Shown here in pieces: positions 33,608 to 43,894 of a stretch of 64,000 bases of DNA (its first letter is position 1; each line of letters opens with the position of its first letter). This DNA is from Trichomonas tenax. Lineage: Eukaryota; Parabasalia; Trichomonadida; Trichomonadidae. Where the stretch lies: NCBI GenBank assembly GCA_023091735.1, contig JALKBU010000055.1, positions 41,989-105,988 of the forward strand, written 5' to 3'. The notes under the pieces were generated by a model that was not told where the DNA came from, made no database searches, and saw only the letters and a list, made by a program, of their open reading frames with translations. Both the position numbers and the translations under genes were made by a program.

Positions 33608-34005
33608 GATTTTCCAGATTGACTTTTTAAAGTGCGCAAAATACCTCTAATAGCGCAATATCACCAATAAATGTACAAAGCAACTAGTTATTAAGTGTAA
33701 AAAGCATACAGACAATTCTATGTCTTGAGAAATTGACATAATGTTAATTTATATCCGAAACATTGATGATATTGCATTCGATGCAGAAAGGTGTTTTACG
33801 TATCAATTATTAGATTATCACATGCAACACTAGGATAATATGTATTGTTACCTAATAGAAATCTAATTAAACACAGGTTTAGGCCTGTAGATTCAGTTTA
33901 ATGTTTTCATTCTTCTTGACATTTTATATAAAAAGTTTAATTTTTATTTGAATATCGAACGTTTAGAAATACAACACAAGCACAATACGAATATACAGGA
34001 TATAG
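33608..34005. repeat. 398-bp dispersed repeat, copy 1
   Basis: Aligns without gaps to 60136-60533: I count 22 differences in 398 positions (about 94.5% identity), same orientation. Weaker similarity continues after a roughly 120-bp deletion in this copy (CATTCAGATCACAAGATTCT near 34025, compared with 60650-60672). It has no protein-coding frame and no obvious terminal inverted repeat. Probably a non-autonomous mobile element or part of a longer one. Confidence 0.9.
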
Positions 34006-34413
34006 CTTATCACATATTTATACATTCAGATCACAAGATTCTTCAATTAACATGTCATTCGATAAAGCTCAGAGTTTTGCACAGCAATATAGCGTATTTT
34101 TGTCACTTTTTGCAAGGATTTGACAGCTGTGAATAATCATATAAATTGGCAAAATTAAAGGCAATTTTTCTATTTTGCCAAAATCATTTTACATGTCATA
34201 TTTTAAACGTCTATAATCATAATGATTTTAGTCCTTTTACAGTGATGCTTTGAAAGCCTATAGTCAATGGTGTTGATTTAAGCTTTAAAATCCAAAATTA
34301 TTTATTAACATCAACGATTTGGGTGATTTGGTTAAAAATTCATTATGAAATATCATACGAAGGCCTTATATATGTCAGTAAATGATATAATTTAAAAAGT
34401 TCGTTTTTCAGAG
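34006..34413. other. upstream region of the 2048-residue gene
   Basis: AT-rich, with TTTTACATGTCAT at 34188-34200, TATGTCAGTAAATG at about 34371-34385 and TTTAAAAAGTTCG at 34391-34403. No gene. Confidence 0.4.
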
Positions 34414-37400
34414 ATGGATGACATTGTCTTCGATGCGCGGACAATAAAATCCATAATTAGGCTGCAATCCATATTCAGGGGAAAACAATACAGAGAAAAG
34501 ATCGCGATGATGGACCGCAAAAACGCTTGTGCGCTGAAAATTCAAACTTGTTTTCGTAATTTCAGGGCAAAAGTCAAATTAATGCATTGCAGAGAAATCC
34601 TCGCATTGAAGGTTATTGAAAAATTCATACACAGATACAAAGCACGCAAGAAATCGGAAAAACAATATCAAGATTTGCTTTCCTTTGATCAAATTCTCTT
34701 TTATTATCCATCAGCATCGAGAGATCTGTCGATGGAAGAACAAATGACACCTAAAAAGTCTCTAAAAACACCAGAATTTCCGCGTCCAAAATCATCGGCA
34801 ACATCAAAGAAACGCGAATACTTGGCAAAGGGATTCGGTGTGGATCTCAAGTCAGCAGTCAACGACGCACGAAAACAAGCAAATAAGTCAAATCCGATGA
34901 AACGAAAAACAATTATCGAACTTCCGCCGCCTTGGCACGATCAAAATCCCTCTAAAATCTCAACTACACAGAAGGATGAAATGCTTTATGAGCAAAAGAA
35001 TACATTTCAATGGGCGAAAACGGAATTATTGCCACGATTTTTGTATGTTTGTGATCAATACTTAGATATGTGCGATGATTTGATTTCGAGGAATGAAAAG
35101 TACGCGAAACGTATCGTGCAGTATCCTCAAATCGTGACAATACCGAGAAGCTCAAAACCAACATTCATGCGCAATGCAAATGAAATTGTTCCATTTCCTG
35201 AGCGTGGACTTTATTTTGTTGCATCATTGACTTCTGTTTCACTTATAGAACTCGAAAATGTCACTCACGATCATTTAATTCATCTCATAGACATCCAAAT
35301 CAATTCTCCACTTCTTGATGTTGCCATACAGCCATTTAGTGGACAAATATTCGGTATCGACAGTCGCTGGAAACTTCACATATTCGAATTAGGAAATTCA
35401 ATATTTGAGAGACAACTTGATGTTCCAATTAAAATTCCTGATTCACATAAATTCATTTTCTTCGATAAAATAGGTATGCTATGGATCAATCTTCTCAGTC
35501 AAGGAGGAAACTTGATCTGCTGTGATCCAATAACTTTAACACCAACAATTCAATTCACTCGAGAAGCACTATATAATGTCGAATACCAACTCGTTAAATT
35601 ATTCAACATTATTCCATTATCTCATAATAACATTGCAATAGGATTCGCGTGCAGCTTCACTAATGCATCAGATGTTTATATATTCTCGAATGATTTCTCG
35701 AATCACAGAGTTTTGAAGCATCCGAATATCAAAGGTTTAGTTCGAATTTCAAGATTTGATACAAGAATTTTCGTTTGGTCTGCAGACAAAATTATTTACG
35801 TTTATGAGTTCAAAGAGCGTTTGGAGTTTATTTCCTTCATTGGTTCTTTCACTGTTGACTCAGAACCACTCGATATTTATGTTACAGAGTCTCCAAACTT
35901 GATTTATGTTTCGTGTGAAGATTCAACATTCCACGTTTTTCTTGGAGAATCAATCGAATATCCTTTGAGAATTCCTGATAATAAATTAACACCTATGGAG
36001 ATGCTGCATGCAGAGAGACTTATTGGAAAGATGAAATACACTCAATCAAGGAAAATATTTTCAGAATTTAGACCCGCGAAATTCACATCACCTGCATTTA
36101 AGATTTGTGCGATTCCTATAACACAGAAGTTCGTTATTGTTCTCGGTATTGTCAGTGGTGGAAGTATTTGTTCATTATCTGTTGTCAATGATGTCCAAAG
36201 TATTCCAGCAATCGAATTTGATTCATATAAAATTCCTGAAATCAACAATGCAAGAAAAATATCACTCGGTGAATATCTTCAAGCAACATCGAAATTATTC
36301 AGTCAAAGATCGAAATATTTGGAGCTCAAAAGCAACTTAAATCACTTCGATTCTCACGCGATAACGAATCAAATGAAGAGAATGTTTTATCCTGATTCTA
36401 AGTATATTCCTTTAACAGATTTGATTCTCAAAACAAAGAACAGATCATTATATCCATTTGTTCCTCAATCGGATGATAAATCAGCATCGATATATGAAAT
36501 ATTCCATTTCTTCAAACGCGCAGATATTCTTCCGGCTAATCTATCGACATTTCAACAGTTTTTGCTGAAATTCGCTCCAGAAAGCGAAATTCTTGAAAAC
36601 ACGGATTACTACATTGGTTTAACGAATCATTTGCTTCCTATTAAAACTGATGGATATTACAAAGCGATTTCAAACATTGTCTTTAACTATCAAAAGATAT
36701 CGGATATGGTTGCGGAAATCAATCCTCTTTCTAATCTTGCAGCGAAAATCAATAATTTCACGATATCTAAAGCAACTGAGGGACTCAGTAATCCATCAAT
36801 CAGCAGGAAATGGTTATCAAGGACAGAAAAAGATGAACTTCAAAAGAGAATCGAAAAACTTGATGATTTGGAAGATTTGGTAAAACATGAATTAATGAAA
36901 CGTGTTCAAGATGGAATTAATGAACAATTGCAAGCTTCTTATCTCGATAAAATGCTTCCTGTGCCTCCAATCGATTTAAGAATCGTTCAGAAAGATGCTG
37001 ATCCAAATCAAATTCCATTAACAGTGAAACCAAATAGAAACGTTATTTTAGATGAAACACTTCATAAAACAATTTACGATGTTAACTCAAAATACACTTT
37101 ATATGGACGCGATAGAGAGTTGAGACAAATCATTCACGCATTACACATTCCACCGATGAAATTCAAAGAGTTCGAAGATCACATTGCGATTGTTCAAAAA
37201 GTTTCACTTGCTTCTCGAAAGATTTCTTTATGTGTTCATTCATACGGAGGAGTTGCTGATGGAAATGTTCGCGTTGTCATTGCTGAGGATTCACGCGCAT
37301 TGCCTTTATCTCATTTCCTGAAAGTTCACTCATTTTTGGGAAGCGATCCAAGAAGTTTAGGAGGCGCAAATTCGATTCTCTGTAAATCTCTTCAAATTTT

Positions 37401-40400
37401 GTATTCGATGCACAGAATGGGAATAATTGTGAGAACCTTCTATCCAGAAAACATTTATCTCAATGCAGAAACAAGCCAAACGATGCTTGGATCGATTTTA
37501 GATGCGCAATTCAAAGACGCTCCAATTATTCCTCTTCCTGGACCATTTTCATCTCCTGAGAATCCTTTCCTTCCTCCTGAATATTTCCACGAATCCCTTG
37601 ACAAAATGACAACAGCTTTCGATGTTTGGCAGCTTGGAATACTTCTTTTGTACACAATCACTGGATATTTGCCGAGGAGCTATGGATCGGAGTTATTGGA
37701 GCATCTCGGAGAAGAACAAACAACAGAACACAAGATTTATCCGAGAACTCACTTCTTCTACGATTGGCTCCGTGACGCGAAGATGGTTGGACCCAATGAA
37801 CGCTGCACAGGAGAGAGAGGAGAGTGCTTCATAAGAACAGATGAATGCGAACAAAAGATGCCGACAATTCTTGATTTGGATCATTACACTTTGTTGCCTT
37901 ACAAGAACTCTAAAATCAACTACGATGAATCGAAATTGTATCTGTTGATCATCGCTTCATGTCTGCAAACGGATCCTGCAAAACGTCCAAAAGTTGAAGA
38001 TATCTTGAGAACGTATTCTCTCGGTCAACCTTCCGCTGGATCCGAAGCTATGGATGTCTATTTGAAAGTTCCAAATCAAGATGTTTTCACATCCCAGTTC
38101 TTCTTCCCTGTCTCTCATATGCTGAAGGAGAACACTTTCTTCTTCACACTTGGTGTTTTACAAGCATTGATGTTCCACGATGAAGACGAAGAAGATGATG
38201 CACAGTTCGCTTTTCCACTCGAAAATCACGCTTCAGACAGAGTTCTTCGCGCTGTCTTTAATCTCAAGTTTATGGACATTCTCGTGGAATACGCAATCAG
38301 AAGAATCGTCAACAAAGTCAAATTGCAAGAAGTTGTTCCAACAATGACATTTTCTGACACTTATTTCGAGAGATTACTTGAATTTTTGATGAGATTGATT
38401 TCAAGTGTTGAGAAAGGAATAGGACCATTAGTTCCTTATACAATGGAATGTGTTCTTCACGTTATGTCGATGTTTGCTTGTAATTACACAATCAGATTCA
38501 CTTCAAACAACATTTTGTCTGACCCGGACAGCGTTAATTTCTTAGTTAACTATGATCATTCACCAGCTTTCATGTACACTTATACGAAAGTTCATGGACT
38601 TCTTAAATACATTCTTTCGAGCTCTGTTTCCATTGCAGGAGCCATAAAATTCAATGATGAACACAGTGAATGGTATTACAGTCAGTTTTTGACGTTCGGA
38701 GAAGCAAATTACAATCTTTCTCATGCTTTGTGTTATTCCATTGACAAACAGAAAGGAAACGCAATCAAAACACTTCAAAGCATGTGGAATAATGGGCAAA
38801 CAGCAGCAATTGCGAGAATCTTCATTGATTTCAGGATTGTACATAAGATTATGTTGTGTTTGCACATTCATAACATTCGCGCTGAAGCAGTTTCATTTAT
38901 GTTGAATTGCCTGAATGCTGTTAACTCAAAGATGTATGATTCGAGCTTTAGATTGTTAAGTCTCATCGCTGTGAACCCAATTCTCACGATGAATGTCAAT
39001 CACATGATGAGAATCAGCGTTATGAATGACCAAATCAGAGAAACAGCGATTGATGTCACAAAAGAGTTCATTAAATCACCGACAATTAATAATGTTGCAA
39101 CAATTGTTTACTCGGATATCATTTGGTCGATGTTTGAGACAATAAGAGAACCCCTGTTCAAAGATATTGTTATGAAATTAGTTTCAGATCCTTCTCTTAA
39201 TATCACGAAAATCATCAGCAAATCAAATTATTTAGCGAAGATCCTCAAAAATAATGAAATATTGTTTAGTTTTGATATCAATCAACACAGCGTTGACATG
39301 GCAACAGATATATTCGAAGCACTACATTTAGAGAAGAAGATTTGTAATTTGTTTTTGCAATCACACCACAAAGATGCGGACTTTGGTGTTAACGACAAAA
39401 TCATCATTTCTTTCTTCAACAAATCATTTAATATCATTTTGAAAGAAGCAGATTCGATTGCCAAATATCTCGATAATCAAGCGCTTCGAGAAACTCGTTT
39501 TGATATCAAAGAAACAACATTCCTTCAGGAAAAGAACAAAGCCAAAGAAATGAACATTTCTTTGACCCAAAACTCGATCCTTGAGAGCTCTCACATGATG
39601 CTTGAGCTTTATAAGAATTTGATGGTTTATTGGAATAACACACAATATGAAATTCCTAAAGATTTCTTGGAAATGATTTTCACGCGTGCAACATATCATT
39701 TCAGCACTTCTCGCGTAAGAACACATCCAGCATCGAAGATGATTTCATACTACACAGAGATGATTCTGTTTTCTATCACTCAAATGCCGGAATCATCACA
39801 AGTTAATCAATTCTTTGTCTCAAGGATTGGAAGAATAACAGACATTTTCGCACATTATTATGCTTTCTACGAAGAAGCAGAACAGAAGAATGCTGTTGAG
39901 TCACAACTATCTGAGCTCTACTTCAGGCAAAGAAAAGTTAGATTTGAATTATTCAAAGCAGCACTGAAATACGCAAATGAAACAAATCTGAACCAAATTT
40001 TCAAGTTCATTGTTGAAAAAATGATAACAAATCCATTAAATTTAAGAATCGATACAATGCAACGAAAGACAGATTTAATGCGATTCCCTGTTCGCAGCGA
40101 AGCGTTGTCAATGATAGATTATCTCGTTCGCAACATTGAGAAATACAAGAAACAGTTTGTTAAACTTTGCGAAGCTGTGAACGCTTTTGGAGATAAATTC
40201 GTTGAAAATGAACGAAAGATGATGCAGATCGATGACAATGTTCTTCTCATTGATCAATCGATCAAACTGATGGAGATTGTCATCAAACACAAAATGATCA
40301 TTGAAGACACAGAGCTGAATTCATTGATCATTTCAATGAGAGCGAGATACGTGAGACCAGTCGAAGAAAGCAAACTATGCGAGAGAAAGGAAGAAGTCAA

Positions 40401-40560
40401 GCAAATAGTCAAAGACACCAAACACAGACAATCATTCGTTGCTTCTGCGACAACGAGAATGAAATCTTCAAGAAGAACGAATATTTTGGCGCCATCTATA
40501 TCAACGAGAGCAAGACCAGCAACAGCAATCACGAAAAGATCATATGGAACACTTAAGTAA
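34414..40560 (+). CDS. giant IQ-motif / beta-propeller / pseudokinase protein
   Basis: 2048 residues from the ATG at 34414. Residues 10-75 hold two or three IQ motifs (IIRLQSIFRGKQYREKI, ALKIQTCFRNFRAKVKL), expected to bind calmodulin or centrin. A beta-rich region at about 210-530 has propeller-like repeats (LFNIIPLSHNNIAIGFAC, FVWSADKIIYVYEFKE). A protein-kinase-like domain follows at about 895-1190: the APE-like PPEYF at about 1052, DVWQLGILLLYTITGYLPR and the C-lobe DPAKRPKVEDILR are clear, but the HRD loop reads VRTFYPENIYLN and no DFG is present, so it is a pseudokinase. The last 850 residues are helical, repeat-like and end in a basic tail. The architecture suggests a cytoskeletal or basal-body scaffold; that is inference. 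It converges with KATNAL2, 88 bp away. Confidence 0.85.
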   Translation: MDDIVFDARTIKSIIRLQSIFRGKQYREKIAMMDRKNACALKIQTCFRNFRAKVKLMHCREILALKVIEKFIHRYKARKKSEKQYQDLLSFDQILFYYPSASRDLSMEEQMTPKKSLKTPEFPRPKSSATSKKREYLAKGFGVDLKSAVNDARKQANKSNPMKRKTIIELPPPWHDQNPSKISTTQKDEMLYEQKNTFQWAKTELLPRFLYVCDQYLDMCDDLISRNEKYAKRIVQYPQIVTIPRSSKPTFMRNANEIVPFPERGLYFVASLTSVSLIELENVTHDHLIHLIDIQINSPLLDVAIQPFSGQIFGIDSRWKLHIFELGNSIFERQLDVPIKIPDSHKFIFFDKIGMLWINLLSQGGNLICCDPITLTPTIQFTREALYNVEYQLVKLFNIIPLSHNNIAIGFACSFTNASDVYIFSNDFSNHRVLKHPNIKGLVRISRFDTRIFVWSADKIIYVYEFKERLEFISFIGSFTVDSEPLDIYVTESPNLIYVSCEDSTFHVFLGESIEYPLRIPDNKLTPMEMLHAERLIGKMKYTQSRKIFSEFRPAKFTSPAFKICAIPITQKFVIVLGIVSGGSICSLSVVNDVQSIPAIEFDSYKIPEINNARKISLGEYLQATSKLFSQRSKYLELKSNLNHFDSHAITNQMKRMFYPDSKYIPLTDLILKTKNRSLYPFVPQSDDKSASIYEIFHFFKRADILPANLSTFQQFLLKFAPESEILENTDYYIGLTNHLLPIKTDGYYKAISNIVFNYQKISDMVAEINPLSNLAAKINNFTISKATEGLSNPSISRKWLSRTEKDELQKRIEKLDDLEDLVKHELMKRVQDGINEQLQASYLDKMLPVPPIDLRIVQKDADPNQIPLTVKPNRNVILDETLHKTIYDVNSKYTLYGRDRELRQIIHALHIPPMKFKEFEDHIAIVQKVSLASRKISLCVHSYGGVADGNVRVVIAEDSRALPLSHFLKVHSFLGSDPRSLGGANSILCKSLQILYSMHRMGIIVRTFYPENIYLNAETSQTMLGSILDAQFKDAPIIPLPGPFSSPENPFLPPEYFHESLDKMTTAFDVWQLGILLLYTITGYLPRSYGSELLEHLGEEQTTEHKIYPRTHFFYDWLRDAKMVGPNERCTGERGECFIRTDECEQKMPTILDLDHYTLLPYKNSKINYDESKLYLLIIASCLQTDPAKRPKVEDILRTYSLGQPSAGSEAMDVYLKVPNQDVFTSQFFFPVSHMLKENTFFFTLGVLQALMFHDEDEEDDAQFAFPLENHASDRVLRAVFNLKFMDILVEYAIRRIVNKVKLQEVVPTMTFSDTYFERLLEFLMRLISSVEKGIGPLVPYTMECVLHVMSMFACNYTIRFTSNNILSDPDSVNFLVNYDHSPAFMYTYTKVHGLLKYILSSSVSIAGAIKFNDEHSEWYYSQFLTFGEANYNLSHALCYSIDKQKGNAIKTLQSMWNNGQTAAIARIFIDFRIVHKIMLCLHIHNIRAEAVSFMLNCLNAVNSKMYDSSFRLLSLIAVNPILTMNVNHMMRISVMNDQIRETAIDVTKEFIKSPTINNVATIVYSDIIWSMFETIREPLFKDIVMKLVSDPSLNITKIISKSNYLAKILKNNEILFSFDINQHSVDMATDIFEALHLEKKICNLFLQSHHKDADFGVNDKIIISFFNKSFNIILKEADSIAKYLDNQALRETRFDIKETTFLQEKNKAKEMNISLTQNSILESSHMMLELYKNLMVYWNNTQYEIPKDFLEMIFTRATYHFSTSRVRTHPASKMISYYTEMILFSITQMPESSQVNQFFVSRIGRITDIFAHYYAFYEEAEQKNAVESQLSELYFRQRKVRFELFKAALKYANETNLNQIFKFIVEKMITNPLNLRIDTMQRKTDLMRFPVRSEALSMIDYLVRNIEKYKKQFVKLCEAVNAFGDKFVENERKMMQIDDNVLLIDQSIKLMEIVIKHKMIIEDTELNSLIISMRARYVRPVEESKLCERKEEVKQIVKDTKHRQSFVASATTRMKSSRRTNILAPSISTRARPATAITKRSYGTLK

Positions 40561-40648
40561 TTGTATATATTTTTTGTATGTTTTTTTTTAAATTGTATGT
40601 TTAGAGAAAAAAATCTATTTTATTAATATACATAAATAAACAAATAAA
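40561..40648. terminator. 88-bp convergent intergenic region with AATAAA-like words
   Basis: Two genes end tail to tail here. The sequence is nearly pure A/T, with ATAAATAAACAAATAAATTAAA near 40631-40652 (shown for its signal words only) that could serve 3' processing on one strand and TTTATT on the other. Confidence 0.35.
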
Positions 40649-42094
40649 TTAAACAACACCGAACTTATTCTGCCATTTCTCGTACATATCGAGATCATAT
40701 GTAGCTGAAGCTGATGTCCTCTTCAAAGCAGATTCAACATCGCTTTCTTGTATTGGATCAAGTTTCAAGTCTTCCTGCAATTGCTCGTCGAGATATGATT
40801 CTCCGTATTTCTCTTGGAGCTCCGCCATAAGTCTTCTTAGGGGCTCCATAGCGGCTTCTTTACAGAGAAGATGGATATCACTGCCTGAATACTTTTCTGT
40901 CTTTTCAGCGAAAGCGCGGAAATTGATTGTTGGCGAAGCGATGTCTGGAGTCAAGAATTTCCTGAACATGTCTTCTCTTGCATCGACATCAGGAAGAGGA
41001 ACTAAAATTCTCTTCTCGAGTCTTCTCAGGAGCGCAGGATCGAGATCGAATGGGAAGTTTGAAGCAGCAAGAACGAAAACTAAAGCATCTGATTGAACTA
41101 AACCATCCATCTGTGTCAGCATTTCTGTTTTCATTCTTCTTGATGCTTCGTGTTCATCTTCTGATGATCTCTTCGACATAATCGAATCAAGTTCGTCAAT
41201 GAATATCGTTGACGGCGCGTGGTATCTCGCTAACTCGAAGAGAACGCGAATAAGCTTCTCAGAGTCACCGCGCCACTTGGAAACTAACGTCGAAGCTGAT
41301 ACATTGAAGAATGTCGTTCCTTCACCAGCGACAGCCTTAGCGAGCAGTGTTTTACCTGTTCCAGGTGGTCCATGAAGCAAAACGCCTTTCCACGGTGTCA
41401 ATAATTTCTTTCCAGCGAATAATTGAGGATAACGCAAAGGCATAACAACGGCTTCACGAAGGACTCTTTTTGCGCCACTGAGGCCGACGATATCGCCCCA
41501 TTTCACGCCTGGATTGTCTATGAAGATGTCGCGAGCGATTACGCTTGTGAGGTCTCCAAAATCCGCACGCAATTGTGGTGGAATTGGTTTCATTAAACGA
41601 ACATCAGCGGGAAGTCTTTCTTCCTCTTCTTTATTCTTCGGAGGGTTCGGCGGTGGTCTCGGTGCCAATCCGCTTTCGTTGTCAAGTGGATCTGTCCTCT
41701 TTGATGTGTTTGGAGTTGTGATTTGCGGTTTTGTAGGATTTAGCTTTTTGACGACGCGAGATGATTTCTGTTCACCTCCTGATGACAGAGGAGGTAGATT
41801 TTGTGCTTTTTTAGGTGTTTCGCCTTTTTTCGATGGTTTGCAGATTTTTGCTTTTTGACCGTATTTCAGTTCTTGGAACGCCTCGAAGTCGATTAACGTC
41901 TGCATTAGCGATATGTTGTCGCAAAGCTCGTATTTGTCTGAAGGAATTCCTGATTCTTGCGCAAGTCTCTCTGCTGAGTCCACAAAGCCGTTATTTATCA
42001 TGTGGTTCATGCTGAGGACGATGCAGTCTCTGGCTCTCCTTTTCCTTTCCTCTTCTTCGTCCTCCTTCGTCATAGATTTGAGTTTTGTATTCAT
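40649..42094 (-). CDS. KATNAL2: katanin p60-like AAA ATPase, KATNAL2 type (LisH)
   Basis: 481 residues. The N-terminus carries a LisH-type dimerisation motif (about 20-60: ARDCIVLSMNHMINNGFVDSA, then ERLAQESGI and YELCDNISL), the feature that separates KATNAL2 from p60/KATNAL1. A proline/lysine-rich linker (85-170) follows, then the AAA module: Walker A GPPGTGKT at 242-249, pore-loop SKWRGDSEK at about 272, Walker B IFIDELDS at 297-304, sensor AASN at about 343, arginine fingers LLRRLEKR at about 355, and a C-terminal VPS4/katanin-type helix. It severs or remodels microtubules, fitting a multiflagellate cell. All catalytic residues are present. Confidence 0.93.
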   Translation of the reverse strand: MNTKLKSMTKEDEEEERKRRARDCIVLSMNHMINNGFVDSAERLAQESGIPSDKYELCDNISLMQTLIDFEAFQELKYGQKAKICKPSKKGETPKKAQNLPPLSSGGEQKSSRVVKKLNPTKPQITTPNTSKRTDPLDNESGLAPRPPPNPPKNKEEEERLPADVRLMKPIPPQLRADFGDLTSVIARDIFIDNPGVKWGDIVGLSGAKRVLREAVVMPLRYPQLFAGKKLLTPWKGVLLHGPPGTGKTLLAKAVAGEGTTFFNVSASTLVSKWRGDSEKLIRVLFELARYHAPSTIFIDELDSIMSKRSSEDEHEASRRMKTEMLTQMDGLVQSDALVFVLAASNFPFDLDPALLRRLEKRILVPLPDVDAREDMFRKFLTPDIASPTINFRAFAEKTEKYSGSDIHLLCKEAAMEPLRRLMAELQEKYGESYLDEQLQEDLKLDPIQESDVESALKRTSASATYDLDMYEKWQNKFGVV

Positions 42095-42833
42095 TGTTTA
42101 TGTCAGAAAAGTGTACTTTACGTGACAAATAAATTCGTTTTTTATTTTATTTAGGGTCTTGTAAACTATATAATATTTCAATAGTTGAAGTACCCGATAT
42201 TTTTATTTATTTAGGGTATTGTAAATATTTTAAATATTCAATAGATGTTGATCCTATCTTATTAATTGATGTTCAATCTTATTGTTTAAGAATAGAATGA
42301 ACAATGTTGAGTTATGTGAAATGTCATAAAAGAAGAAGATGTTTTTTATCATTTCCTGTTTTTTGAGAAGTTTTCATTGTTTCATCATTCATCATATTGA
42401 ATCATATGAATTATTGCTTATACGAGCATATTAACTTTGATGAAATCAATTAAAAGTCATATATTAAGAGTTTGACAATATTATATAGAGCATAATCTAT
42501 TAATGATAGAAGATATAACGAATTTAAAATTAATTTGTCCTTGTAGCCTTAAAATTTCAAACCAATCATTTTAAACGATATACAAATGATACTAAAGTAT
42601 TTTAAAGGAAAATAGAAAATATATTTTGAAGATATAATTAAATTTTTTTTGTATTATTTGATATAAACTTATATATGAATTCTATTGCTCCTTATTTAAA
42701 TATATTTCGATAAATTGTTGGTTATTGAAATAATCATATTTTTATATGCAAAATAATAAACAGATTTTTAAGAACAATTATATGCGAACATGTTTTTGTT
42801 TGGGTTTTTACGGCGGTTCACAAATGGTTCATT
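42095..42833. other. divergent intergenic region, 0.74 kb
   Basis: Between the divergent KATNAL2 and Rab-like genes. The KATNAL2 side has TTGTCACGTAAAGTACACTTTTCTGACAT on the coding strand within 45 bp of the ATG (motif words TGTCACGTAA and CTGACA). There is a short direct repeat: TTTTATTTATTTAGGGT.TTGTAAA near 42137 and again near 42201. No gene. Confidence 0.4.
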
Positions 42834-42838
42834 TCATT
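42834..42838 (+). promoter_or_regulatory. Initiator-like TCATT (Rab-like gene)
   Basis: TTTCATTTATATAAATG places TCATT about 8 bases before the ATG at 42846. An ACGGCGGTT word lies about 25 bases further upstream. Confidence 0.5.
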
Positions 42839-42845
42839 TATATAA

Positions 42846-43574
42846 ATGAGAGGAGATGATTCAACGCGAAAAATTTTGTTTAGCATAGAAAACATGCCTG
42901 CGTGTGGCAGATTCTACAACACAAAGCCAAAACTCACTGAAGATGACTTATCATCCTTCTATGAGCAAAATTTGAGCTCAAAATTTATCATTGTTGGTGA
43001 TTCTGGCGTTGGCAAGTCTTGCTTGCTCAACAGAATCGCCCACGACGAATTCTCAGCAGAATACAAGTCAACAATTGGCGCAAACTTCACTTCTGTTGAA
43101 TGTATGATCAATGGAGTGCCCGTGAAAATGGCTTTGTGGGATATGGCTGGACAGGAACAGTTCACTTCTGTCAATAGACTATATTTCCGCGGTGCTAATG
43201 TTGTTTTCCTCTGTTTTGACTTAACAAATCAAAACTCTTTCGCAAATCTTTCTCGATGGCTTGGAATTGTAACTGAGAATACTTCTAACGTTAATGCACT
43301 GTTCTTGGTTGGTTGCAAGTCCGATTTACCAAAAATTATTAATGAAAAAGATATCTCGAAGTTTTGCACTGATAACAGATGTGAATATTTCGAAACTTCC
43401 GCTAAAGAAGCGAAAATGACAACCGAACTTGCAAAAAGATCAATTCTTGTCTCAGCAATTTCAATTCAGCAAATTCGTCAACAAGCACCGAAACAAAAAG
43501 TAGTTACAGAACCTACACAAACTGTAAGCTTGTCAAATCCACCAGAAGAAAAGTCAAAGAAGAAATGCTGTTAA
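42846..43574 (+). CDS. Rab-family small GTPase with N-terminal extension
   Basis: 242 residues with a Ras-fold core from about 45 to 205: P-loop GDSGVGKS 51-58, effector Thr in STIGANF (about 76), G3 WDMAGQE 98-104, G5 ETSAKEA at about 183-189, and a C-terminal CC after a lysine run (KSKKKCC) for double geranylgeranylation. About 40 extra residues precede the core. The G4 motif reads CKSD at 157-160 in place of [NT]KxD, which is unusual because that Asn contacts guanine. Switch II has GQE, so the hydrolytic Gln is kept. It should act in vesicle targeting at an endomembrane. The start at 42846 is supported by the Initiator; an internal Met at 17 is a weaker alternative. Confidence 0.9.
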   Translation: MRGDDSTRKILFSIENMPACGRFYNTKPKLTEDDLSSFYEQNLSSKFIIVGDSGVGKSCLLNRIAHDEFSAEYKSTIGANFTSVECMINGVPVKMALWDMAGQEQFTSVNRLYFRGANVVFLCFDLTNQNSFANLSRWLGIVTENTSNVNALFLVGCKSDLPKIINEKDISKFCTDNRCEYFETSAKEAKMTTELAKRSILVSAISIQQIRQQAPKQKVVTEPTQTVSLSNPPEEKSKKKCC

Positions 43575-43894
43575 ATTTTAAACAAACATTGAAAAATTTC
43601 TTGTCTGAATGTTTAGCACCAATATATCAATTCTTCTACTGGATATCCTCCAAATTGTTTCAATAAAAAATTATCGAAAATTTATTTCATGTTTTCATCC
43701 TTTACGCTATATCATACATCATAAGCCAATGGACATTTCTTAAGTGTTGTATTAATTTTGGTATTTTGAATTGATATTTATTTCATCAAAAATATCAAAA
43801 GAATTAATTAGTTAAAAGTTAAAAAAAGAGGTATTTTTGATAAATCAATAAGGACAAATACGCTAGACTTGTCCCTTGCTAGGCTAAATATTGT
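43575..43894. other. convergent intergenic region, 320 bp
   Basis: 3' flanks of the Rab-like and eS4 genes. Both stop codons are followed by AAA/AAC (TAAA-type), as in trichomonad 3' signals. Nothing else seen. Confidence 0.45.
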
